DNA of 64,000 nucleotides from Hahellaceae bacterium (GTDB taxonomy: Bacteria > Pseudomonadota > Gammaproteobacteria > Pseudomonadales > Oleiphilaceae): the NCBI GenBank assembly GCA_024234575.1, contig JACKOB010000005.1:496001-560000 (forward strand), written 5' to 3'. The notes under the pieces were generated by a model, which saw only the letters and a program-made list of their open reading frames with translations, was not told where the DNA came from and did not search any database. The translations under genes and the position numbers were made by a program. Shown here piece by piece: positions 56,570 through 64,000 of the stretch (its first letter is position 1; each line of letters starts with the position of its first letter).

Positions 56570-59124
56570 AGCTCTTCTTCCCAGTTAGTGCGTATTAATT
56601 GCTGGTGTGCTTTTACCTGATCAAAGTATTTATCGCTGATACAATCCGAGGTTTCCTGCAATAGCATCTGCAAGCGTGCCAGTAACTGATCCAGCGCTCC
56701 TCTATTGCCGGTTTTGCCTTCTTCAAGAATCAATACATCCGTACGACACAGCTGAATTGCCGTCGAGGCTTCAAGTAAGAACCGTTCCTCCTCAGGCAGT
56801 CCTAAGGCAACACCACCGCGAGCAGGTAACTTCAATAAGTGCTGGCGCAGTAACTCGATTTGATAAAACAATGAACGTGGATTGCTGTTGTCGCAGAGTA
56901 ATAGCTCCAAACCGTGGGACAAGTCACTCTCTGAGTGATAGCGACGGCGAAACGTAATCAACGCTTCATTACTCATCAGAATGGTTTCAAGCACGCGCAG
57001 TTGCTCTTCTTCTGGCAACACCTTCACCAGCGATGAGCGCAACAGACGCACGATTTGCACTGATCGCTCTACGCGTCGCCCCATTTCCATAAAGCGCCAG
57101 CCCAAACCACGCACCATGCTCTCCTGACAAAGTCCGGTAAAGGCCAGCAGGGTCGTCACCAGCGGATCAAGGGCTTCTTCGGGTGCCGCATTGAGATCAG
57201 CACTGATGCCTTTACCTAGCGCATCCAGCTGATCACGAATGTCGTTTATGACTCTTTGCGTATCCGTCGACAGCAGCTCGCGAACCTGATCGGTGCACTT
57301 TAGCAATGCATGCAAATTGCTGCTGATACTGCCCTCTCGGGTTGAGTCTAGAATCACCGCCAGTAACTCTGACTCGGGATGCTTATAGAGTTCAGGGTCG
57401 GCAATGGTAAAGCCGGGATAAGTAGTCGTTAGTTCTGTAACCGCACGCAAGAGCAGTTGCCGAGTGGACTCTGGCATGTGATAAGTGCTGTTAAAATGCA
57501 TAAATACCGTGCGCAGCATACGCAGTGCCGACTCTGCCCTTTCGGCGTAGCGGCCAACCCAATAAAGATTTTCCACCACCCGACAGGGAAAGGCCGCTTT
57601 CGATTCTTTAACTGTCTGCCGAGGAACAGGTCGCTCTTCTTGCAGTGAAATCTGCTTCTCGGGTTCAGAAGCAATAATCCAGGTATCTTTACTAACCGCA
57701 CCCTGTTGGTTGGTTAAGCTCAACGTGCCAACGGCACCAACACGAGTCAATCCTCCAGGCATGATACGATAGGACGACTCATCAGCCACCGAAAACCCGC
57801 GTAACAAGGTTGGCAGAGGCAACAACTGCCCTCCCTTCCACGAAGGCGTCGTTGAGGGCTGAATATACTCCTGGGCAGAATAATAAAGGGGGTTCTGTCG
57901 CAGTAAGTCCTTTACCTGCAGCTGTTGTGCCTCATCCAACTCAGAGCCAAAAATGCTGGTGGTACCCGGCTTTCGAAAAATGGGTTTAATCACCAGATGA
58001 TGCAGGTTATCAAGTACATAAGCCAAATCTTGAGGGTCACCACACCAGTAAGTTTTAACTGAAGATAAACGCGGCTCTCGGCCTAAAAAGTGGCTGCCTA
58101 TCTGCGGCAGGTATTTTAACAATGCGGGGTTTTCAAGCACCCCTGAACCAAGCGGATTTGCAATAACCACTCGCCCGGCCCGCACCACTTCCAGCAGCCC
58201 AGGTACACCAAGGCTGGAATCACTTTTTAGCTCGACCGGATCGGAATAGAAATCGTCAATGCGACGCAAAACGACGTCAACTCTCGTCATTTCACCTAAC
58301 GACTTCATCCACAAATAGCCTTTGCTAACCTGTAAATCGCTACCTTGCACCAAAGGGTAACCAAGGTAGTTAGCAAGGTAGGCATGCTCGAAGTAAGTTT
58401 CGTTATACGAGCCCGGCGTTAGGATAACAACGCGAGGTTGCTCGGTGGTCATATGACTGGCAAGGCTATTTAACTTGAACCGCAGCGTCTGAAAAAAGAG
58501 CGAGAGCCGATGCACGTGACTGTCTCTGAACAGTGAAGGCAAGACTCTTGACATGACCGTTCGATTCTCGAGGGCATAGCCTGCGCCACTGGGAGCCTGT
58601 GTCCGGTCACCAATAATCTGCATAGCACCGGATGCATCTCGCACCATATCGGTAGCGTGCAGTACCAGCTGATGCTCTCCAGGCAGCATTAGCCCCTGGC
58701 AGGCGCGCAAAAACCCGGAGTGACCAAAAACCAGCTCTGGCGGCACAACGCCATGGCGAATTAGCGTTCGCGGGCCATACAGATCTTTTAGAATAAGGTT
58801 AAAAAGTTCGGACCTTTCCAGCAGGCCCGACTCGATTTTTTCCCACTCTTCGCTTTCGAGCAGGATGGGCACAGGGTCAAGCTGCCATATATTTGAGAAT
58901 GGCGAGGCACCACTATTATAGGTGGCACCATCATCCCGAAGGATACGCTCGGCCTTCATTTGTCGCTCTTGAATGCCCTGGCCACCCAAGGCCTGCAAGC
59001 CATCAAACAGATGCTGCCAATGCTTTTGCATTTGCAGCTGACTACCGTACACTTCGTCATAACCAGCTGCCCCGCGGGGATACGAAAACCCGACAGGTTT
59101 CACAACGGCGGAATTATCCATCAT
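56566..59124 (-). CDS. Circularly permuted ATP-grasp fused to alpha-E domain
   Basis: An 852-residue fusion. Residues about 1-490 form the circularly permuted type 2 ATP-grasp domain (VVILTPGSYNETYFEHAYLA, VLRRIDDFYSDP, GGLTRVGAVGTLSLTNQQGAVSKDTWI). Residues about 520-840 are the alpha-E helical domain (ENLYWVGRYAERAESALRMLR and RGLGWRFMEMGRRVERSVQI). These enzymes probably ligate amino acids or peptides using ATP. Separate single-domain versions of both halves occur upstream (62577 and 63496), so the operon carries a duplicated set. Confidence 0.9.
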   Translation of the reverse strand: MMDNSAVVKPVGFSYPRGAAGYDEVYGSQLQMQKHWQHLFDGLQALGGQGIQERQMKAERILRDDGATYNSGASPFSNIWQLDPVPILLESEEWEKIESGLLERSELFNLILKDLYGPRTLIRHGVVPPELVFGHSGFLRACQGLMLPGEHQLVLHATDMVRDASGAMQIIGDRTQAPSGAGYALENRTVMSRVLPSLFRDSHVHRLSLFFQTLRFKLNSLASHMTTEQPRVVILTPGSYNETYFEHAYLANYLGYPLVQGSDLQVSKGYLWMKSLGEMTRVDVVLRRIDDFYSDPVELKSDSSLGVPGLLEVVRAGRVVIANPLGSGVLENPALLKYLPQIGSHFLGREPRLSSVKTYWCGDPQDLAYVLDNLHHLVIKPIFRKPGTTSIFGSELDEAQQLQVKDLLRQNPLYYSAQEYIQPSTTPSWKGGQLLPLPTLLRGFSVADESSYRIMPGGLTRVGAVGTLSLTNQQGAVSKDTWIIASEPEKQISLQEERPVPRQTVKESKAAFPCRVVENLYWVGRYAERAESALRMLRTVFMHFNSTYHMPESTRQLLLRAVTELTTTYPGFTIADPELYKHPESELLAVILDSTREGSISSNLHALLKCTDQVRELLSTDTQRVINDIRDQLDALGKGISADLNAAPEEALDPLVTTLLAFTGLCQESMVRGLGWRFMEMGRRVERSVQIVRLLRSSLVKVLPEEEQLRVLETILMSNEALITFRRRYHSESDLSHGLELLLCDNSNPRSLFYQIELLRQHLLKLPARGGVALGLPEEERFLLEASTAIQLCRTDVLILEEGKTGNRGALDQLLARLQMLLQETSDCISDKYFDQVKAHQQLIRTNWEEEL

Positions 59125-59215
59125 GTTACTCCGCCACTCTTAAAACCATGCGCTTAAACAACATGGTTTGTGCATCGCTGGCAGCCTGATTACTTTCGAT
59201 CAATTGCATTAGTTG

Positions 59216-62200
59216 TTATTTTTCCATATGTCGGCGCAAGTCCAGAGTATGCGGAAACTCATCTGAAGGCATTTCCAACGGCGGCGCCATCGCGCGTGGT
59301 GGCTCTTCATTCACAAAAAACTCCCAGATGTCATCAAATTCTGGCCTTGGTGCATTACTGGTTGCGGTATGACCAAAGTTCCAGAATCTGTTGATACGTC
59401 GGGATTCCGCTTCAAACGCATTCACCGGCAGTGTCTCATAGCTGCGTCCGCCTGGATGTACAACATGGTAGGTACACCCGCCAACCGACTTGCCATTCCA
59501 GGTATCAAACAAATCAAACACCAGCGGCGAGTGCACGCCAATCAGGGGGTGCAACGCTGTGGGCGGATGCCAGGCACGATAGCGCACACCAGCAACATAT
59601 TCACCATGTCGCCCGGTAGACCGCAGCGGTGCTCGACGACCATTACAGGCAAGCACATAGCGCCCCGGCGTTAAACCATAAACTTTCACCTGCAAACGTT
59701 CCATCGAAGAGTCGACATAACGGGAGGTACCAAAGCTGCTCACCTCTTCCCCTAACACATGCCAAGGCTCAATGGCCCAGCGTAATTCAATTTGCATATC
59801 ATTGACTTGCGCCCGCCCATAATGGGGGAAGCGGAACTCTTCGAACGGTGCCAGCCAATCCAGCTGAAATGGTAAACCAGCTTCTTGCAGCTCATTGACG
59901 ACTTCGCGGAGATCTTCCCAAACATAATGTGGCAGCATAAAGCGATCGTGCAACTCTGTACCCCACCGCACCAATGGCTTGTGGTATGGTTCTTTCCAGA
60001 ATTTTACGATCAGGCAACGAATCAGCAGGGCCTGTACCAGAGACATGCGTGCATGAGGTGGCATTTCAAAACCACGGAACTCTAGCAACCCCTGTCGGCC
60101 AGACGCAGATCCCGGTGCATACAGCTTATCAATACAAAACTCTGAGCGGTGCGTATTACCGGTAATATCTACCAACAGGTTTCGCATGAGACGATCCACC
60201 AGCCAAGGCTGGGGAACTGTGCCTTCCTTCATTTGCGAAAACGCTACTTCCAGCTCGTAGAGCATTTCGTCACGGCCTTCATCAACCCGGGGCGATTGGC
60301 TCGTTGGGCCGATAAACATGCCCGAAAACAAATAGGAAAGCCCCGGATGATGCTGCCAAAAGGTAATAAAGCTGCGCAATAAATCAGGGCGGCGCAAGAA
60401 CGGGCTGTCCGTCGGGCTCGATGAACCCAGGGTAATGTGGTTACCACCACCCGTTCCTGTATGTCGGCCATCGATCATAAACTTCTCTGCGCAAAGCCTT
60501 GACTGTCGGGCTTCTTCGTAGATTGTTTCGGTGTTGTGAACCAGTTCTTTCCAGTTTTTCGAAGGATGGATGTTCACTTCGATGACACCGGGGTCAGGCG
60601 TCACTTTAAAGCAGTTCAGTCGCGGGTCTCGCGGCGGCTCGTAGCCTTCGATAACGACAGGTATTTTCAGCTCTGCTGCCGTGTCTTCAATCAATTCGAT
60701 CAAGGCAACATATTGTTCTAACATTTCCATCGGGGGCGTAAATACATACAGCCGTCCGTTTCGAGGTTCGATGCAAAGAGTCGTACGTATGACATCAACG
60801 CTAACAGTAGCCTTTACCTCATCCTTTTTATCTGCCCGTGCCAGCTTCGCACTGTCACCGGCGCTCGCCAGAGGCTCTGTCGGCTCGAATGGATCGCGCG
60901 GCTGCGGGTCGTCCCGCTCTTCTTCGGTAACATAAGGTAAAGAATCCAGCGGCAAACGGAAGCCGATAGGTGAGTCACCGGGAATCAACTCCAGGGTATC
61001 GCGACGCAATGGCCACGGGCTTGAGCGCCAGTGATTGGTATTGTAATTCCAGCCGAGAGGCAAACAGAACCCCACAGGGTCACCTAAGCCTTGCTCTAAC
61101 AACTGCGCCAGCTTTTTGCGCTCGAGATCATCTTTTAGATTCACCTTGCGCGGATCAACATTATGGGGCAACGACTGCTCGCGCCACATATAATACAGCG
61201 CATCCTCATAGGCGGTTACCAGATAGCTATCTTTCAGACCTGCCTTTTTGGTCAGCAACCTCGAAAAAGTCTCTGCCTGCTTAATGGTGATGCCATAGCT
61301 TTTATCTACCCGTGCTAACCACTCACGATTACGCCATAAAGGTTGCCCGTCTGTTCGCCAAAAACAGCCCAGAGCCCAGCGAGGTAACTCTTCACCGGGG
61401 TACCATTTACCCTGCCCGTAATGCAACAGGCCATCCGGGGCAAACTTATCCCGCATACGCAGCAACAAATCTTTTGACAAACGCAATTTATCATCGCCCA
61501 GCGCGGCGGTATTCCACTGATCAGAGTCCATATCATCGATAGAAACAAATGTTGGCTCACCGCCTTGTGTCAGGCGCACATCCATTTCATCTAATTGTTT
61601 ATCTACCGCTTTACCCAGCGCATCAATACACAGCCACTCGTCATCACTATAGGGCTTGGTAACACGGGGGTCTTCGTGGATACGAACCACTTCATTGCTG
61701 AAGCTGAATTCAACTTCACATTTATCCATACCGCCGGTAATCGGAGCGGCTGAACCCGGTGACGGTGTGCAGGCCAGAGGAATATGCCCCTCACTGGCGA
61801 ATAAGCCAGAAGTTGGGTCAAGCCCTACCCAGCCAGCGCCAGGAATATAAACCTCGCACCAGGCGTGTAAATCTGTAAAGTCTTTCACCGGGCCAGAGGG
61901 GCCATCGAGCGACTTGATATCGGATGTAAGCTGCACCAGATAACCGGAGGTAAAGCGCGCCGCCAACCCCAAATGACGCAGTATCTGTACCAGCAGCCAG
62001 CCGGTATCACGACATGAACCCTTCTTTATTTTAAGCGTGGTATCACTGTCCTGAACCCCGGGCTCCATACGAATATTGTAGCCAATTTCTCCTTGCAAAC
62101 GCTGGTTGAGATACACCAGAAAATCATTGATTGGCATGGGCTTCTTCGGCACCGAATCAACCCACTTTTTGATCAGCGGGCCGTCATCCTCTATTTCAAG

Positions 62201-62551
62201 ATAAGGATGCAACTCCTGCTTCAGAACCTTGTCATACTTAAAAGGATATTTCTCAGCGGAAGGTTCTACGAAAAAATCAAAAGGATTAATTACCGTCATA
62301 TCGGCAATGACTTCCACTTCAATTTTCAGGTTTTTGGTTTTCTCAGGAAACACCAGCCTGGCAAGAAAGTTTCCAAAAGGATCTTGCTGCCAGTTGATAA
62401 AATGGTTTTCAGGTGTAATTTTAAGCGAGTAACCGTGAATGGGCGTCCTGCTATGTGCAGCCGGTCGCAACCTTAATACATGGGGTGACAGTGCCACCAG
62501 GCGATCGAATTTATATTCAGTCACATGGTGAATCGCGGTGCGTATGGTCAT
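59216..62551 (-). CDS. Large transglutaminase-like protein (DUF2126)
   Basis: An 1111-residue protein. A transglutaminase N-terminal domain and core come first, with C180 (KKGSCRDTGW), H229 (DLHAWCEV) and D245 (GLDPTSG). The long C-terminal part is DUF2126 (e.g. TGGGNHITLG, LLEFRGFEMPPHARMSL, RYVLACNGRRAPLRSTG). It is a known partner of ATP-grasp/alpha-E genes and may modify or cleave their peptide product. It lies 91 bases upstream of the fusion gene. Confidence 0.92.
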   Translation of the reverse strand: MTIRTAIHHVTEYKFDRLVALSPHVLRLRPAAHSRTPIHGYSLKITPENHFINWQQDPFGNFLARLVFPEKTKNLKIEVEVIADMTVINPFDFFVEPSAEKYPFKYDKVLKQELHPYLEIEDDGPLIKKWVDSVPKKPMPINDFLVYLNQRLQGEIGYNIRMEPGVQDSDTTLKIKKGSCRDTGWLLVQILRHLGLAARFTSGYLVQLTSDIKSLDGPSGPVKDFTDLHAWCEVYIPGAGWVGLDPTSGLFASEGHIPLACTPSPGSAAPITGGMDKCEVEFSFSNEVVRIHEDPRVTKPYSDDEWLCIDALGKAVDKQLDEMDVRLTQGGEPTFVSIDDMDSDQWNTAALGDDKLRLSKDLLLRMRDKFAPDGLLHYGQGKWYPGEELPRWALGCFWRTDGQPLWRNREWLARVDKSYGITIKQAETFSRLLTKKAGLKDSYLVTAYEDALYYMWREQSLPHNVDPRKVNLKDDLERKKLAQLLEQGLGDPVGFCLPLGWNYNTNHWRSSPWPLRRDTLELIPGDSPIGFRLPLDSLPYVTEEERDDPQPRDPFEPTEPLASAGDSAKLARADKKDEVKATVSVDVIRTTLCIEPRNGRLYVFTPPMEMLEQYVALIELIEDTAAELKIPVVIEGYEPPRDPRLNCFKVTPDPGVIEVNIHPSKNWKELVHNTETIYEEARQSRLCAEKFMIDGRHTGTGGGNHITLGSSSPTDSPFLRRPDLLRSFITFWQHHPGLSYLFSGMFIGPTSQSPRVDEGRDEMLYELEVAFSQMKEGTVPQPWLVDRLMRNLLVDITGNTHRSEFCIDKLYAPGSASGRQGLLEFRGFEMPPHARMSLVQALLIRCLIVKFWKEPYHKPLVRWGTELHDRFMLPHYVWEDLREVVNELQEAGLPFQLDWLAPFEEFRFPHYGRAQVNDMQIELRWAIEPWHVLGEEVSSFGTSRYVDSSMERLQVKVYGLTPGRYVLACNGRRAPLRSTGRHGEYVAGVRYRAWHPPTALHPLIGVHSPLVFDLFDTWNGKSVGGCTYHVVHPGGRSYETLPVNAFEAESRRINRFWNFGHTATSNAPRPEFDDIWEFFVNEEPPRAMAPPLEMPSDEFPHTLDLRRHMEK

Positions 62552-62576
62552 TCTGTACCTCGTTGACGGTGCATCT

Positions 62577-63506
62577 CTAAACTACGGGAAACCAGATTTC
62601 ACTGAAAACCTGATGTAAATTGCGAAGATTAAGTTGCTGTTGATTCAAATAGTCTCGAAACTCAACTCCCAGCCGTTTGCCTTCATCCATACCGAATTCG
62701 CTGCCTAATGCGGCATTAACCGCTTCGGTAGCTTTATTTCGATTCGGCAGTGCTTTTACAGACTGCAACATATCATCAAGGCAGTACTTCAGGCTACGAG
62801 GGAATTGCGAATCTTGCAATAAAAACTTTGCCACATCATTTTGATGTACGGCACTGCGCATGGTTCGACGATAGCAAAGCTCAGCAGAACTGGAACGCAG
62901 CACATTACCCCACACGACCTGACTGATGCGCACATCTGTTTCGGCCTCACCCTGAATTTGCGCCGCAGCACCTGCATCAAGCAGTCGCGTCAGCATATCA
63001 GCACGTTCAAGGTTACGCCCAAGGCTGAGGAATTGCCAGCATGCATCCCGCCGCATCGTTCCGGCAAAAAGCCCATTAATCTGCTGACATCCACGCACCA
63101 TCTGCTCAAGGAAGCCATGACGTGCACTTCGCTTAAGGCCTTGCTGAATTTCCGCATTGGCGAATATGTAAAGTTCATTGACCATTTCCCAACTTTCTTT
63201 GGGTAACACATCTCGCGTCGTACGAACATTTTCGCGTACCATTTGCAATGCCGACAACATTGATGAGGGGTTGGTGTTGTCGGCCAATAAAAACTTAACA
63301 ACATTACGCTCATCACGGTTTTTATAGCGCTCGGCAAATAAATCATCAGCACTATTAAGGGTGACAAGGTTATACCAGCTGATATCCAGCTCATCCGGCA
63401 GATCAAACAGCAAATTATCATAGACACTGATCAAGCGGGCGGTATTCTCGACTCGCTCAAGGTGACGGGCGGTCCAGTATATTCTTTCAGCTACTTTAGA
63501 TAGCAT
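62577..63506 (-). CDS. Alpha-E domain protein
   Basis: A 309-residue helical protein. It opens [20 protein letters not shown], the typical alpha-E start, and includes [20 protein letters not shown]. Its function is unproven but it always accompanies ATP-grasp and transglutaminase genes. The ATG at 63506 was chosen because GGAGGTGACA lies upstream and the family begins here. It overlaps the end of the ATP-grasp gene by 11 bases. Confidence 0.9.
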   Translation of the reverse strand: MLSKVAERIYWTARHLERVENTARLISVYDNLLFDLPDELDISWYNLVTLNSADDLFAERYKNRDERNVVKFLLADNTNPSSMLSALQMVRENVRTTRDVLPKESWEMVNELYIFANAEIQQGLKRSARHGFLEQMVRGCQQINGLFAGTMRRDACWQFLSLGRNLERADMLTRLLDAGAAAQIQGEAETDVRISQVVWGNVLRSSSAELCYRRTMRSAVHQNDVAKFLLQDSQFPRSLKYCLDDMLQSVKALPNRNKATEAVNAALGSEFGMDEGKRLGVEFRDYLNQQQLNLRNLHQVFSEIWFPVV

Positions 63507-64000
63507 TGCTGTCACCTCCGTTAATAATCCATGTATCTTTGCTTCCGCCACCCTGGGATGAATTCACCACCAGCGAGCCCTTTTTCATCGCCACCCGGGT
63601 TAAACCGCCGGTGGTGACGTAGCTACTCTTCCCTTGCAACACAAATGGCCGTAAATCGAGGTGACGGGGTTCCACAACTCCTTTACCTACCAGTGTGGGT
63701 GCCGTAGAGAGAGCGAGTGTGGGTTGCGCGATATAATTACGTGGATCGGCCTTGATCAGCTTTACAAACTGCGCTTGCTCTTTTTTGGTTGAGTGGGGAC
63801 CAATTAACATGCCGTAGCCACCAGATTCATTGGCAGGCTTTACCACAAGCTCACTAATATGATCGATCACGTATTGGCGTTGGTCCGGGTCATCACAGAG
63901 ATAAGTCTTAACGTTTTGTATAAGCGGCTCTTCATTAAGGTAATAACGGATAATTTCCGGTACATAGGCATAAACCACCTTATCATCTGCCACACCAGCT
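63496..64000 (-). CDS. Circularly permuted type 2 ATP-grasp protein, C-terminal part (gene runs off the window)
   Basis: The frame is open to the right edge, so only about 168 C-terminal residues are seen. They include [19 protein letters not shown] (nucleotide-binding strand and loop), [46 protein letters not shown], which I cite as [17 protein letters not shown] and [12 protein letters not shown]. It ends in a TAA that overlaps the alpha-E gene start. It is the separate ATP-grasp enzyme heading the visible part of the operon. Confidence 0.92.
   Translation of the reverse strand, partial: AGVADDKVVYAYVPEIIRYYLNEEPLIQNVKTYLCDDPDQRQYVIDHISELVVKPANESGGYGMLIGPHSTKKEQAQFVKLIKADPRNYIAQPTLALSTAPTLVGKGVVEPRHLDLRPFVLQGKSSYVTTGGLTRVAMKKGSLVVNSSQGGGSKDTWIINGGDSNAI

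Overview
The window reads as a chromosomal segment of a Gram-negative gammaproteobacterium, probably marine or aquatic. Pointers are lipoprotein signals, DUF4124 proteins, a 7TMR-DISM diguanylate cyclase, a type I-F-family CRISPR repeat and an ATP-grasp/alpha-E/transglutaminase cluster. The genus cannot be fixed from sequence alone. No rRNA or tRNA gene was seen.

Left arm (1-8.1 kb): the start of a DEAD-box RNA helicase, an acyltransferase, a YbiT-type ABC-F ATPase, a YopT-like (peptidase C58) cysteine protease, a HisA resembling the eukaryotic HIS6 type, a 7TMR-DISM/GGDEF diguanylate cyclase, a small secreted protein and a methyltransferase with an apparent N-terminal frameshift.

Defence island (8.0-24.7 kb): a variant type I-F CRISPR-Cas locus best read as I-F2 (I-Fv), all on the minus strand. 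The order is WYL regulator, cas1, a decayed KilA-N gene, cas2-3, cas7fv, cas5fv, cas6f, vapBC, leader, then a very uniform array of 87 repeats and 86 spacers. No cas8f is present, as expected for I-F2. The key discovery is that cas5fv is split by an IS4-family element (16291-17565) flanked by a 9-10 bp target duplication. Removing the element and one duplicate restores a continuous 336-codon frame. The interference complex is therefore probably broken, or relies on a split Cas5, while cas1 and cas2-3 look intact. Two spacers derive from overlapping protospacers, and comparing them exposes a 5'-CC PAM. The array is bordered by toxin-antitoxin material: intact vapBC beside the leader, a ParDE/RelBE-like remnant fused to the far end, and a vapC remnant further out.

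Middle (25-44 kb): a PilZ-like protein, an unrecognised lipoprotein, yefM-yoeB with operator-like sites, guanine deaminase, an FFLEELY-like protein, a solute symporter overlapping a metallophosphoesterase, PsiE-like and MFS membrane proteins, a DUF6279-like lipoprotein, two family-3 solute-binding proteins, an exonuclease/GIY-YIG fusion, a four-repeat CGDD cysteine protein, a hydratase, and a complete IS1380-family element with 5-bp target duplications.

Right arm (44-64 kb): a parvulin, a two-gene signalling operon (CHASE4 hybrid kinase with Hpt, and a REC-HDOD regulator), four DUF4124 proteins, a leucine-rich-repeat protein, lipoprotein and SHOCT proteins, a ParA-like ATPase, and a five-gene ATP-grasp/alpha-E/transglutaminase operon that runs off the right edge.
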